Position numbers and translations under genes: made by a program | Assembly (NCBI GenBank): GCA_902362725.1 | Contig: CABIXM010000013.1 | Coordinates: 14,254-78,253 of the forward strand | Length of the DNA: 64,000 nucleotides | Origin: Clostridiaceae bacterium | Lineage (GTDB): Bacteria > Bacillota > Clostridia > Lachnospirales > Lachnospiraceae | Reading direction: 5' to 3' | Shown here: in pieces, positions 50,732 to 59,459 of the stretch | Layout: each line of letters starts with the position of its first letter | How positions within the stretch are numbered: the first letter of the stretch is position 1 | Notes under the pieces: model-generated | The model's input: only the letters and a program-made list of their open reading frames with translations | Databases searched by the model: none | Told to the model about the DNA's origin: nothing

Positions 50732-52633
50732 ATGGTATCTTCTGCGGTAAAAAAATATGCTGCCTTATGTATGGTCTGCCTGTGCTCATCCTTGTTTTTT
50801 CTTGGCCTGTATCAGTTTAATAATAAATATAGCCAGGACACAATCCAGGCGGCAAATGGGATTCTGGCGCTTTCTGAGGAAGAACTTCAAAAGTCACCGG
50901 TGCGCTTTCTGGTATCCGGCTGGGCATTTTATCCTGACGCGCTTTTGACCCCGGAAGAAATACAGGATGAAAGCCATTATATGCGCTACCTTTCCATCGG
51001 AGAGCAGACCAATTTCTCCAGCCCTGCAAACCCTTCTCCCTATGGCTGCGGGACTTACCAGATGACATTCTTTCTGCCGGAATGGAAGGAAACATATGCG
51101 CTGGAAATCCCGGAAGTGTTTTCTGCTTACAACCTTTATCTGGATCATGACCTGATCCTGCAAATGGGGGAACCGGCACAGGGGACACCATTGGTTCAAA
51201 ACCGCATGGTCACTTTTCATGGCGGAAAACCGGTCACACTCACCATAGCGGTCAGCAACTATGACCACTTTTACGGAGGGATTGTTTATCCGCCTGCTTT
51301 CGGAACGATGCTGGCGGTCAATACAACCAGAGGAATCCGGTTTGCATTCTGCCTGTTTGGCTGTACGGTTACCTTTGTCTGTGCGCTGCTGTCCTTTTAT
51401 TTCAGCCGCCGGATGAAACAGAAAAATACATTCCTGTTCGGACTGATCTGCCTTGCCATGTGCGGCCTGTCATCCTATCCTGTGCTTCATATGCTGGCTG
51501 CTGTTCCCATATTCCCCTGGTACACGATGGAACTGTTCTGTATCTATCTGGTTACCTGGCTGATCGTAGTTCTGCAAAACCGGATATGCAGGCCGGGCTT
51601 CCTGCCTGCGGCCATCAGCAACGGGGTGGGCGCTGCCTTCCTGGTATATGCGTTTTTGTATGGCATGATGGCTTCCCATCTCTCCCTTGGAGCCATTCGC
51701 TTTTTCTCTGCATCGGTCTTTTGTTATAAGGCGGCATCTGCGCTCTATCTGCTTATCATCGCTGTGCTTGCCATTCACAGAGGAGAAAAACGGAGCAGGC
51801 CGATCTTCTATGCTGCGGTAGCCGCAACCTGCGCCTTTATATGGGATCGCCTTCTGCCGGTTTATGAGCCGATTATCGGCGGTTGGTTTGTGGAATGGGG
51901 CAGCTTTTTCATAGCAGCAGCCATCGGTTATTCCCTCTGGCGCGATGTGATAGAAGGGTATGGAAACAGCCTGATTTTCCAGGAAGAACGCAAGCAGGTC
52001 ATCCGTCAGCTTTCTATGCAGACCGAATACAGCCGTCAGGTTTCTGAGGCAGCGGCAGAAAACAGAAGGCTGATCCACGACATCAAACACCATCTGCGTA
52101 CCATAGACCGCATGGCCTCTGAACATGGGCAGACGGAGATCTGCTCCTTCCTGTTACAGGTTGAGGAACAGGTTGCGGCATCATCGGGTCACTCCCCTGC
52201 CCAGTTCTGCAAAAATCCCGTCGTAAATGCACTGATTGAATACTACTACGGCATGGCGCAGACACAAGGGACAGAATTTCAGGTGCGGCTCGATCTTCCC
52301 GATCAGATGCCGCTTACCGATGTGGAACTGTGTACGGTGCTGGGCAATCTTTTGGACAATGCTGTTGAGGCGTGCAGCCGCCAAAAGCAAGGGGTGCGCC
52401 GCGTTTTCATTGCAGGCGAAACCAGAGGCAATATGTATTTTTTGAAGATTGAAAACACTTACGACGGTCTGGCCTTGCAGGAGGGAAAAACATTCCTCTC
52501 CCGAAAGGGTACATCTGATGCTCATGGAATCGGGCTTTCCTCTGTCCGAAAAATCATTGAAGGCCATGGCGGTGATCTCGATCTTGTTCCCGGTGAGAAA
52601 TCCTTTCTTGTTGGAATTACAATACAGATGTAA
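50732..52633 (+). CDS. GHKL sensor histidine kinase with extracellular sensor domain
   Basis: 633 aa. Helix 1 (residues ~8-27) is followed by an extracellular beta-sandwich-like domain (~30-200, resembling 7TMR-DISM extracellular domains), a block of seven to eight helices (~200-405), a cytoplasmic helix and a HisKA-like segment with the phospho-acceptor His in RRLIHDIKHHLRT. A GHKL ATPase domain completes it (GNLLDNAVEAC N-box; GTSDAHGIGLSSVRKI G-box). This is the AgrC/LytS-type kinase layout that pairs with LytTR regulators such as that encoded two genes upstream. The signal is not known; the preceding membrane-anchored protein is a candidate ligand or co-sensor. Confidence 0.9.
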   Translation: MVSSAVKKYAALCMVCLCSSLFFLGLYQFNNKYSQDTIQAANGILALSEEELQKSPVRFLVSGWAFYPDALLTPEEIQDESHYMRYLSIGEQTNFSSPANPSPYGCGTYQMTFFLPEWKETYALEIPEVFSAYNLYLDHDLILQMGEPAQGTPLVQNRMVTFHGGKPVTLTIAVSNYDHFYGGIVYPPAFGTMLAVNTTRGIRFAFCLFGCTVTFVCALLSFYFSRRMKQKNTFLFGLICLAMCGLSSYPVLHMLAAVPIFPWYTMELFCIYLVTWLIVVLQNRICRPGFLPAAISNGVGAAFLVYAFLYGMMASHLSLGAIRFFSASVFCYKAASALYLLIIAVLAIHRGEKRSRPIFYAAVAATCAFIWDRLLPVYEPIIGGWFVEWGSFFIAAAIGYSLWRDVIEGYGNSLIFQEERKQVIRQLSMQTEYSRQVSEAAAENRRLIHDIKHHLRTIDRMASEHGQTEICSFLLQVEEQVAASSGHSPAQFCKNPVVNALIEYYYGMAQTQGTEFQVRLDLPDQMPLTDVELCTVLGNLLDNAVEACSRQKQGVRRVFIAGETRGNMYFLKIENTYDGLALQEGKTFLSRKGTSDAHGIGLSSVRKIIEGHGGDLDLVPGEKSFLVGITIQM

Positions 52634-52748
52634 AAACTGTTTTTTGAGGCACATTCAGATAACATAGGCAAGACCTGATGGATAGACTTTGCCCGCGGCG
52701 TGGCTTTTTCACTCCCGCTGGTCGCTGTTCCCGCACATCCGCGCAGGA

Positions 52749-52786
52749 AGGATGGCGGCTGACACCGCCATAGCAAAAGTTTTTTT
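52749..52786 (+). terminator. Likely terminator of LytTR operon
   Basis: ATGGCGG/CCGCCAT stem at about 52752-52771, followed after 8 nt by TTTTTTT. The offset T-run makes it a non-ideal terminator. Confidence 0.45.
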
Positions 52787-52801
52787 GGTGGTGCATGGAA
52801 A

Positions 52802-52830
52802 TTGACATATTTTCGTTTGCCGCGTATAAC
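52802..52830 (+). promoter_or_regulatory. Consensus promoter without a downstream gene
   Basis: TTGACA (52802-52807), exactly 17 bp, TATAAC (52825-52830). It is the strongest plus-strand promoter match in this part, yet no credible ORF follows before the terminator. Confidence 0.55.
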
Positions 52831-52836
52831 AATAGT

Positions 52837-53022
52837 ACAAGGCAGGCAACGGCGTGTGTCTGTCAAAGCGTTGAGGTAAGAGAGTGCGCCGGTAGGCATG
52901 CCTTACGGAGCTTGCAAGAGGGGTTGTGCAGTGAAACCATCGTCCAATACGATCGTCTCACTCCTAAAACAAAAAAAGAGGAAGGCTGAAAGGGAAATAA
53001 AACCCTCTCAGCCTTTCCTTAT
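52837..53022 (+). ncRNA. Candidate small RNA, unknown family
   Basis: A ~185-nt transcription unit predicted from a consensus promoter upstream and a terminator at its end. It contains a short palindromic stem (GTAGGC-AT-GCCTTAC near 52892-52907). No ribosome site or conserved ORF was seen; the 64-codon frame from 52795 begins before the promoter. It does not match 6S, SRP or tmRNA features that I can recall. Existence is inferred only from promoter and terminator. Confidence 0.3.
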
Positions 53023-53023
53023 G
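52975..53023. terminator. Bidirectional terminator before argG stop
   Basis: Arms AGGAAGGCTGA (52980-52990) and TCAGCCTTTCC (53008-53018), with A-rich and T-rich flanks. It ends argG on the minus strand and any transcript from the left. Confidence 0.75.
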
Positions 53024-53038
53024 TGATTCTTATGGAAA

Positions 53039-54271
53039 TTAGTTATTGTTCTTGTTCTTCTCCACCTCAGCCAGCTTCATAGCCCGAACCTTCAGCGGAA
53101 GGCCGAAGAGGGTGATGAATCCATCTGCATCGTGGTGGTCGTACATATCGCCGGTGGTGAAGGACGCCAGAGACTCATTGTACAGAGAGTAGGGAGAAGT
53201 GGTGCCGGCCTTGATGATGTTGCCTTTGTAGAGCTTGAATTTCACTTCGCCGGTTACGTACTCCTGAGTTACCTCCATGAAAGCCTGGATAGCTTCACGC
53301 AGTGGGGTGAACCATTTTCCTTCATATACGATCTGGGAGAACTTGTTGGCCATATCCTTCTTGGTCTCCATGGTAGCGCGGTCCAGAACCAGCTCCTCAA
53401 GCTGACGGTGAGCCTCCATCAGGATGGTTCCGCCCGGTGTCTCATATACGCCACGGGACTTCATACCTACCACACGGTTTTCTACGATATCCACGATACC
53501 GATGCCGTGCTTTCCGCCCAGAGCGTTCAGAGTACGGATGACGTCAGCCACTTTCATCTGCTTGCCATTGACAGAGGTGGGAACGCCCTTTTCAAAGGTC
53601 ATGGTTACATATTCCGGTTCGTCCGGAGCCTTCTCCGGGGTGGTGCCCAGAACCAGCAGGTGTTCGTAGTTCGGCTCGTTGGCCGGATCCTCGAGCTCCA
53701 GTCCCTCATGGCTGATGTGCCACAGGTTCCGGTCACGGCTGTAGCTGGAATCGGTAGAGAAGGGAAGATGGATGCCGTGCTTCTCGCAGTACGCGATCTC
53801 ATCCTCACGGGACTGCATGGTCCAGATATCGGTCATTCTCCAGGGAGCGATGATCTTCAGATCCGGAGCCAGAGCCTTGATACCCAGCTCGAAACGAATC
53901 TGGTCATTGCCCTTACCGGTAGCGCCGTGGCAGATAGCGACTGCGTTCTCTTTACGGGCGATCTCTACCAGTTTCTTTGCGATGGCCGGACGCGCCATGG
54001 AAGTACCCAGCAGATACTTGTTCTCGTATACAGCGTCTGCCTTTACGCAGGGCATGATATAATTTTCAGCGAAATCGTCTACCAGATCCTCGATGTACAG
54101 CTTGGAAGCGCCGGACAGCTTCGCGCGCTCGTCCAGTCCGTCCAGCTCATTTCCCTGGCCGCAGTCGATACAGCAGCATACTACATCGTAATCAAAATGC
54201 TCCTTCAGCCACGGAATAATAGCAGTGGTGTCCAGTCCGCCGGAATAGGCAAGTACTACTTTGTCTTTCAT
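53039..54271 (-). CDS. argG: Argininosuccinate synthase
   Basis: 410 aa. The N-terminal ATP pyrophosphatase loop [12 protein letters not shown], then CIDCGQG, the citrulline/aspartate-binding [13 protein letters not shown] and [16 protein letters not shown] are all present. It joins citrulline and aspartate using ATP in arginine synthesis. ATG 54271 follows AGGAGG and starts MKDKVV, the family start; an upstream in-frame extension to 54343 is unsupported. It is transcribed away from argC-GNAT-argJBD, with ArgR-like palindromes in between. No argH is in the window. Confidence 0.96.
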   Translation of the reverse strand: MKDKVVLAYSGGLDTTAIIPWLKEHFDYDVVCCCIDCGQGNELDGLDERAKLSGASKLYIEDLVDDFAENYIMPCVKADAVYENKYLLGTSMARPAIAKKLVEIARKENAVAICHGATGKGNDQIRFELGIKALAPDLKIIAPWRMTDIWTMQSREDEIAYCEKHGIHLPFSTDSSYSRDRNLWHISHEGLELEDPANEPNYEHLLVLGTTPEKAPDEPEYVTMTFEKGVPTSVNGKQMKVADVIRTLNALGGKHGIGIVDIVENRVVGMKSRGVYETPGGTILMEAHRQLEELVLDRATMETKKDMANKFSQIVYEGKWFTPLREAIQAFMEVTQEYVTGEVKFKLYKGNIIKAGTTSPYSLYNESLASFTTGDMYDHHDADGFITLFGLPLKVRAMKLAEVEKNKNNN

Positions 54272-54309
54272 ATTCAAATATCCTCCTGAGTGTTTTATGA
54301 TTTCTATAC

Positions 54310-54331
54310 GGTATGAATGATTATGCATACC
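54310..54331. promoter_or_regulatory. ArgR-like box 1
   Basis: Imperfect palindrome with arms GGTATGAAT/ATGCATACC around GATT, 39 bp upstream of argG, resembling the ARG box (TGAAT-like halves). Confidence 0.5.
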
Positions 54332-54432
54332 GTTTCTGTTCACTGAAAACTAATATACATCATTTCCATATAATATGCAAGCGGAAGTTCAGAAAAAGTT
54401 CCACAGAAATATGAATAAAAATAAAATAGCAC

Positions 54433-54449
54433 TTGAATAACATGCATAA
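54433..54449. promoter_or_regulatory. ArgR-like box 2
   Basis: TTGAATAACATGCATAA, midway between argG and argC. Weaker palindrome of the same type. Confidence 0.35.
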
Positions 54450-54472
54450 AAGTGATAATATATGCAAAGAAA

Positions 54473-54490
54473 GTGTATAAAAATGCATAC
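54473..54490. promoter_or_regulatory. ArgR-like box 3
   Basis: GTGTATAAAAATGCATAC, arms GTGTAT and ATGCATAC-like around an A tract, 80 bp upstream of argC. Confidence 0.5.
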
Positions 54491-54569
54491 AAGCGGAAAA
54501 GTGCTTGAAATACTGGCCAAACAGATCTAAAATAGGAACAAATATCCACAAAAAGAGAGGAAAATAGAA

Positions 54570-55610
54570 ATGATAAAGGCAGGAATTATCGGAGCAACCG
54601 GATACGCAGGCGGCGAGCTGGTCCGCATTCTCACAGGACACAAGGACGTGGAGATTAAATGGTACGGTTCCCGAAGCTACATAGATAAGAAATACGCGGA
54701 AGTCTACCAGAATATGTTTCAGATCGTAGACGACAAATGCATGGACGATAATATGGAAGCGCTGGCAGACCAGGTAGACGTGATTTTCACAGCGACGCCC
54801 CAGGGTCTCTGCGCGTCTCTGGTAAATGAGGAGATTCTGTCCAAGGTAAAAATTGTGGACTTAAGCGCCGATTTCCGTATTAAGGACGTGGCCACCTATG
54901 AGGAGTGGTATAAGATCCAGCATCCGACGCCCCAGTTTATCCCGGAGGCGGTCTACGGACTCTGTGAGATCAACCGGGAAGCGGTGAAGAAGGCGAGACT
55001 GGTAGCCAACCCGGGCTGCTATCCCACCTGCAGCACTCTTTCTATTTATCCCTTACTAAAAGAAGGGCTGATTGACCCGGGCACGATTATCATTGACGCC
55101 AAGTCCGGCACCTCCGGCGCAGGCCGCGGCGCGAAAGTGGACAACCTGTACTGTGAGGTCAATGAAAACATCAAGGCCTACGGCGTGGCAAATCACCGCC
55201 ATACCCCGGAGATTGAGGAGCAGCTGTCCTACGCGGCGGGCGAGCCGGTGCTGATCAATTTTACCCCGCATCTGGTACCCATGAACCGGGGAATCCTGAT
55301 CACAGCCTACGCTTCCCTGAAGAAAGAGGTTTCCTATGAGGAAGTGAAGGCGGCTTACGATAAGTATTACGCGAATGAGAAATTTGTCCGCGTTCTGGAA
55401 AAGGACGTTTGCCCCCAGACCAAATGGGTGGAGGGCAGTAACTACGTGGATGTGAACTTTAAGATCGACCCGAGGACGAAGCGCGTGATCATGATGGGAG
55501 CCATGGACAACCTGGTGAAGGGCGCAGCAGGACAGGCCGTCCAGAATATGAACCTGATGTTCGGATTGAAGGAGAGCGAGGGCCTGGAGCTCGTTCCCAT
55601 GTTCCCGTGA
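54570..55610 (+). CDS. argC: N-acetyl-gamma-glutamyl-phosphate reductase
   Basis: 346 aa. NADP-binding GIIGATGYAGGELVRIL at the N-terminus, the active-site Cys in VANPGCYPTCS (about residue 148), and the C-terminal MGAMDNLVKGAAGQAVQNMN motif. Reduces N-acetylglutamyl-phosphate to the semialdehyde, the third step of arginine synthesis. GAGAGGAAA precedes ATG 54570. First gene of the plus-strand arg operon, followed 28 nt later by a GNAT gene. Confidence 0.97.
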   Translation: MIKAGIIGATGYAGGELVRILTGHKDVEIKWYGSRSYIDKKYAEVYQNMFQIVDDKCMDDNMEALADQVDVIFTATPQGLCASLVNEEILSKVKIVDLSADFRIKDVATYEEWYKIQHPTPQFIPEAVYGLCEINREAVKKARLVANPGCYPTCSTLSIYPLLKEGLIDPGTIIIDAKSGTSGAGRGAKVDNLYCEVNENIKAYGVANHRHTPEIEEQLSYAAGEPVLINFTPHLVPMNRGILITAYASLKKEVSYEEVKAAYDKYYANEKFVRVLEKDVCPQTKWVEGSNYVDVNFKIDPRTKRVIMMGAMDNLVKGAAGQAVQNMNLMFGLKESEGLELVPMFP

Positions 55611-55638
55611 CTGTGAGCACTTGGCGAGGTAAGAAAAT

Positions 55639-56085
55639 ATGACGATCCGAACAATGACCATAGAAGATTACGACGGCGTCTACGCCCTCTGGATGACCAT
55701 TAAGGGCTTCGCGATCCGGAGCATTGATGATTCCAAAGTGGGCGTGGAGCGGTTTTTAAAACGGAACCCCACCACCAGCGTGGTGGCCATCGAAGACGGC
55801 AAGGTGGTAGGCAGCATTCTCTGCGGCCACGACGGACGCCGGGGCTGTCTCTATCATGTGTGTGTCCATCGGGATTACCGGATGCGGGGCATCGGCAAGG
55901 CCATGGTAGTATTTGCCATGAATGCCCTGAAAGAGGAGCAGATCAGCAAGGTATCCCTGATCGCTTTTACCCAGAACGACATCGGCAACGCCTTCTGGAA
56001 CCGCATCGGCTGGACACAAAGGCTCGATCTGAACTACTATGATTTTGTCTTAAATAAAGAAAATATCGAAGCGTTTAACGAATAA
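55639..56085 (+). CDS. GNAT family N-acetyltransferase within the arg operon
   Basis: 148 aa. The acetyl-CoA-binding motif A (VCVHRDYRMRGIGKAMV, residues ~75-91) is clear, with the N-terminal T-I-R-x-M-x-I-x-D-Y start of GNAT enzymes and an ATG behind GAGGTAAGAAAAT. It sits between argC and argJ, 28 and 16 nt from its neighbours, so it is surely co-transcribed. It could supply N-acetylglutamate (an ArgA-like role) to prime the acetyl cycle carried by ArgJ, but short GNATs also modify proteins or small molecules. The role is inference. Confidence 0.85.
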   Translation: MTIRTMTIEDYDGVYALWMTIKGFAIRSIDDSKVGVERFLKRNPTTSVVAIEDGKVVGSILCGHDGRRGCLYHVCVHRDYRMRGIGKAMVVFAMNALKEEQISKVSLIAFTQNDIGNAFWNRIGWTQRLDLNYYDFVLNKENIEAFNE

Positions 56086-56101
56086 AGAGGAGGACGGCAT
56101 T

Positions 56102-57331
56102 ATGAATATCACAGAAATCAAGGGCGGCGTCACTGCGGCAAAGGGCTTTGAAGCAGCAGCAGCGGCGGCAGCCATCAAGTACCAGGGACGGACTGACATG
56201 GCCTTGGTATACAGCGAAAAGCCCTGCCATGCGGCGGGCACCTTCACCACCAACCTGGTCAAGGCAGCCCCGGTGAAATGGGATCAGAAGATTGTAAAGG
56301 AGTCTCCCTATGCCCAGGCAGTCATTGTAAATTCCGGTATCGCTAACGCCTGCACCGGCGAGGAGGGCATGGGCTACTGTAAAGAGACCGCAGAGGAAGC
56401 AGCCAAGGTTCTGGGCGTTCCGGAAAATGCCGTTCTGGTGGCGTCCACCGGCGTCATTGGCATGCAGCTTCCCATGGATCGCCTGAAAAAGGGCATCAGC
56501 CTTTTAAAGGAAGCCAAGGGCAGCACCCTGGAGCACGGAACCGCAGCCTCCAAGGCGATTATGACCACCGATACGGTCAATAAGGAAATCGCGGTCCAGG
56601 TGGAGCTGGGCGGTAAGACGGTAACTGTAGGCGGTATGTGCAAGGGCTCCGGCATGATTCACCCGAATATGTGTACCATGCTGGCCTTCGTGACCACCGA
56701 CGCGAATATTTCCAAAGAGATGCTGCAGAAATGCGTAAGCAATGATGTAAAAGACACCTTCAATATGATTTCCGTGGACGGCGATACTTCCACCAACGAC
56801 ACCCTGTTGGTGCTGGCCAACGGCATGGCAGAGAACCCGGAGATTACGGAAGAAAACGAGGATTACAAGGTGTTTGCAAAGGCTCTGAATACAGTCAACA
56901 CCTGGCTTGCGAAAAAGATGGCCGGCGACGGCGAGGGCGCGACGGCTCTGTTCGAGGTAAAAATCGTGGGAGCTGAGAGTAAGGAGCAGGCCGTGATCTT
57001 AAGTAAATCCGTAGTCACCTCCAGTCTGGTTAAGGCGGCCATCTACGGTCACGACGCCAACTGGGGCCGTATCCTGTGCGCCATGGGATATTCCGGAGCG
57101 CAGTTTGATCCGGAGAAGGTGGATCTGTTCTTCGAGAGCGCGGCCGGAAAGCTTCAGATTATTGAAAATGGCGTGGCAGTGAATTACAGCGAGGAGGAAG
57201 CCACGAAGATCCTCTCCGAGCCGGAGGTTACAGCCATTGCGGACGTGAAGATGGGCGACGCCACAGCCACCGCGTGGGGCTGCGATCTGACCTATGATTA
57301 TGTGAAAATCAACGCGGATTACCGTTCTTAA
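56102..57331 (+). CDS. argJ: Bifunctional ornithine acetyltransferase/N-acetylglutamate synthase
   Basis: 409 aa precursor. The self-cleavage region KGSGMIHPNMCTMLAF (near residue 190) contains the nucleophilic Thr of the TML motif, here preceded by Cys instead of the more common Ala; cleavage before the Thr gives alpha and beta chains. Other landmarks: SGIANACTG, VLVASTGVIG, SVDGDTSTNDT and YGHDANWGRI. It recycles the acetyl group from N-acetylornithine to glutamate. GAGGAGG precedes ATG 56102. It starts 16 nt after the GNAT gene. Confidence 0.96.
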   Translation: MNITEIKGGVTAAKGFEAAAAAAAIKYQGRTDMALVYSEKPCHAAGTFTTNLVKAAPVKWDQKIVKESPYAQAVIVNSGIANACTGEEGMGYCKETAEEAAKVLGVPENAVLVASTGVIGMQLPMDRLKKGISLLKEAKGSTLEHGTAASKAIMTTDTVNKEIAVQVELGGKTVTVGGMCKGSGMIHPNMCTMLAFVTTDANISKEMLQKCVSNDVKDTFNMISVDGDTSTNDTLLVLANGMAENPEITEENEDYKVFAKALNTVNTWLAKKMAGDGEGATALFEVKIVGAESKEQAVILSKSVVTSSLVKAAIYGHDANWGRILCAMGYSGAQFDPEKVDLFFESAAGKLQIIENGVAVNYSEEEATKILSEPEVTAIADVKMGDATATAWGCDLTYDYVKINADYRS

Positions 57332-57352
57332 GATACAGAGGAGTAGAAGATT

Positions 57353-58258
57353 ATGAGCAGAGAAGAAGAGATGAACACCTACCTGGAGAAAGCCAGGGTT
57401 CTCATTGAGGCCCTTCCCTATATCCAGCGGTTTAACCGGAAGATTATCGTAGTGAAATACGGCGGAAGCGCCATGGTGGACGAGAACCTGAAGCGGAGCG
57501 TCATTCAGGACGTGACCCTGCTGAAGCTGGTAGGCTTTAAGCCCATCATCGTACACGGCGGCGGCAAGGAGATCAGCCGCTGGGTGGGCAAGGTCGGCAT
57601 GGAGCCCAAATTCATCAACGGCCTGCGGGTTACGGATCAGGAAACCATGGAAATCGCGGAAATGGTACTTGGAAAAGTTGGAAAAAGTCTGGTACAGCTG
57701 GTGGAGGAGCTGGGCGTCAAGGCAGTGAGCATCAGCGGCAAGGACGGCGGCCTTTTGAAGGTGGAGAAGAAATACTCCAAGGGCGAGGACATCGGTTTTG
57801 TAGGTGAGATAACGGAGGTAGATCCCCAGCTTCTTTACGATCTGCTGGAGAAGGATTTCCTGCCCATCGTGTGTCCGGTGGGCCTGGATAAGGACTTCAA
57901 CACCTACAACATCAACGCGGACGACGCGGCCTGCGCCATTGCCCGGGCGGTCCATGCGGAGAAACTGGCGTTTCTGACTGATATCGAGGGCGTCCGCAGG
58001 GATCCGGAGGATCCGAAGACCCTGATTTCCGAGCTTCATGTAAAAGAGGCCCGGCAGCTGATGGCAGACGGCAATATCGGCGGCGGAATGCTTCCGAAGC
58101 TCCAGAACTGCATTGACGCGGTTGAAAACGGGGTATCCCGGGTACATATCCTGGACGGCCGCATGGCCCACTGCCTGCTTTTGGAAATCTTTACCAACAA
58201 AGGAATCGGAACCGCCATTCTGGGCGAAGGAGAGGAACAGTATTATGAAGGAAAATAA
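57353..58258 (+). CDS. argB: Acetylglutamate kinase
   Basis: 301 aa. The amino-acid-kinase fold is marked by [13 protein letters not shown] (ATP site), [26 protein letters not shown] and the [24 protein letters not shown] segments. It has an N-terminal helix ([24 protein letters not shown]) like that of arginine-inhibited hexameric enzymes, so feedback inhibition by arginine is likely. It phosphorylates N-acetylglutamate. Ribosome site GAGGAG before ATG 57353. Its 3' end overlaps argD by 14 nt. Confidence 0.97.
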   Translation: MSREEEMNTYLEKARVLIEALPYIQRFNRKIIVVKYGGSAMVDENLKRSVIQDVTLLKLVGFKPIIVHGGGKEISRWVGKVGMEPKFINGLRVTDQETMEIAEMVLGKVGKSLVQLVEELGVKAVSISGKDGGLLKVEKKYSKGEDIGFVGEITEVDPQLLYDLLEKDFLPIVCPVGLDKDFNTYNINADDAACAIARAVHAEKLAFLTDIEGVRRDPEDPKTLISELHVKEARQLMADGNIGGGMLPKLQNCIDAVENGVSRVHILDGRMAHCLLLEIFTNKGIGTAILGEGEEQYYEGK

Positions 58259-59447
58259 AGAGGCGATTATCAAAGAAGCAGAGGAGAGCGTACTCCATAC
58301 CTACAACCGCTATCAGATTGTACTGGATCATGGAGAGGGCGTGTATCTCTATGATAATGAAGGAAAGAAATATCTGGATTTCGCAGCGGGTATCGCGGTA
58401 CAGGCTCTGGGCTATCATTACCCGGGCTACGACGAGGCGTTGAAGGCCCAGATCGACAAGCTGATGCATACCTCTAACCTGTATTACAATGAGCCGGCCG
58501 CAGAGGCAGCCGACAAGCTGGTGCGCATGAGTGGCATGAGCCGGGTATTCTTTACCAACAGCGGTACCGAGGCCATCGAGGGAGCCCTGAAGGCGGCCCG
58601 CAAATACGCATGGCTTAAGGACGGCAGAAACGATCACGAGATCATTGCCATGAACCATTCCTTCCATGGACGGAGCATGGGAGCCCTCTCCGTCACCGGC
58701 AATGAGAAATATCAGGCGCCCTTCCGTCCTCTGATCGGCGGCATCCGCTTCGCCGATTACAATGATCTGGATAGCGTAAAGGCTCAGTTCAATGAGCATA
58801 CCTGCGCGGTAATTCTGGAGACCATTCAGGGCGAGGGCGGCATCTATCCGGCTACAGAGGAGTTCCTGAAAGGTGTAAAGGCTCTCTGCGAGGAGCACGA
58901 CGCGCTTTTGATTCTGGATGAGATCCAGTGCGGCATGGGCAGGAGCGGCTACCTGTTCGCATGGCAGGAATATGGCGTGAAGCCGAACATCATGACCTGC
59001 GCCAAAGCCCTTGGCTGCGGTGTTCCGGTGGGCGCTTTTGTGCTGGATGAGAAGACAGCTTCAGGCTCTCTGGTACCGGGCGATCACGGCACCACCTACG
59101 GCGGCAATCCCTTTGTCTGCGCGGCGGTTTCCAAGGTGCTGGATATCTTTGAGCAGGACGCAATCGTGGATCATGTAAAGGAAGTTGGCGCATATCTTGA
59201 GGAGAAACTGGACGCCCTGGTGGAAAAGTACGACTGCATCGCAGCCCGCAGAGGCAAGGGACTGATCCAGGGACTTGTAATCCAGGGTAGACCTGTGGGA
59301 GAAGTTGTGTTAAAATCTATGGATGAGGGTCTGATTGTGATCACAGCCGGAAGCGACGTGCTGCGTCTGGTTCCGCCCCTTGTTATCACAAAGGACCATG
59401 TAGACGAAATGGTTACGAAGCTTGAAAGGGCTTTGGTGAAAGGTTAG
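58245..59447 (+). CDS. argD: Acetylornithine aminotransferase
   Basis: 400 aa class III PLP aminotransferase. Landmarks: [49 protein letters not shown] with the PLP Asp, and the Schiff-base Lys in [15 protein letters not shown]. It converts N-acetylglutamate semialdehyde to N-acetylornithine. ATG 58245 has GAAGGAGAGG upstream inside argB; the longer frame from 58113 is an overlap artefact. The next ORF begins 12 nt after this stop. Confidence 0.95.
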   Translation: MKENKEAIIKEAEESVLHTYNRYQIVLDHGEGVYLYDNEGKKYLDFAAGIAVQALGYHYPGYDEALKAQIDKLMHTSNLYYNEPAAEAADKLVRMSGMSRVFFTNSGTEAIEGALKAARKYAWLKDGRNDHEIIAMNHSFHGRSMGALSVTGNEKYQAPFRPLIGGIRFADYNDLDSVKAQFNEHTCAVILETIQGEGGIYPATEEFLKGVKALCEEHDALLILDEIQCGMGRSGYLFAWQEYGVKPNIMTCAKALGCGVPVGAFVLDEKTASGSLVPGDHGTTYGGNPFVCAAVSKVLDIFEQDAIVDHVKEVGAYLEEKLDALVEKYDCIAARRGKGLIQGLVIQGRPVGEVVLKSMDEGLIVITAGSDVLRLVPPLVITKDHVDEMVTKLERALVKG

Positions 59448-59459
59448 GATTTTACACAC

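Noticed and set aside
52795..52989. 64-codon frame MEIDIFSFAAYN... after the kinase gene
   Set aside because: Its start lies upstream of the only good promoter there, it has no ribosome site, and its C-terminus reads into a terminator stem.
53132..54289. 385-codon plus-strand frame opposite argG
   Set aside because: Antisense of a fully conserved argininosuccinate synthase; no ribosome site or domain.
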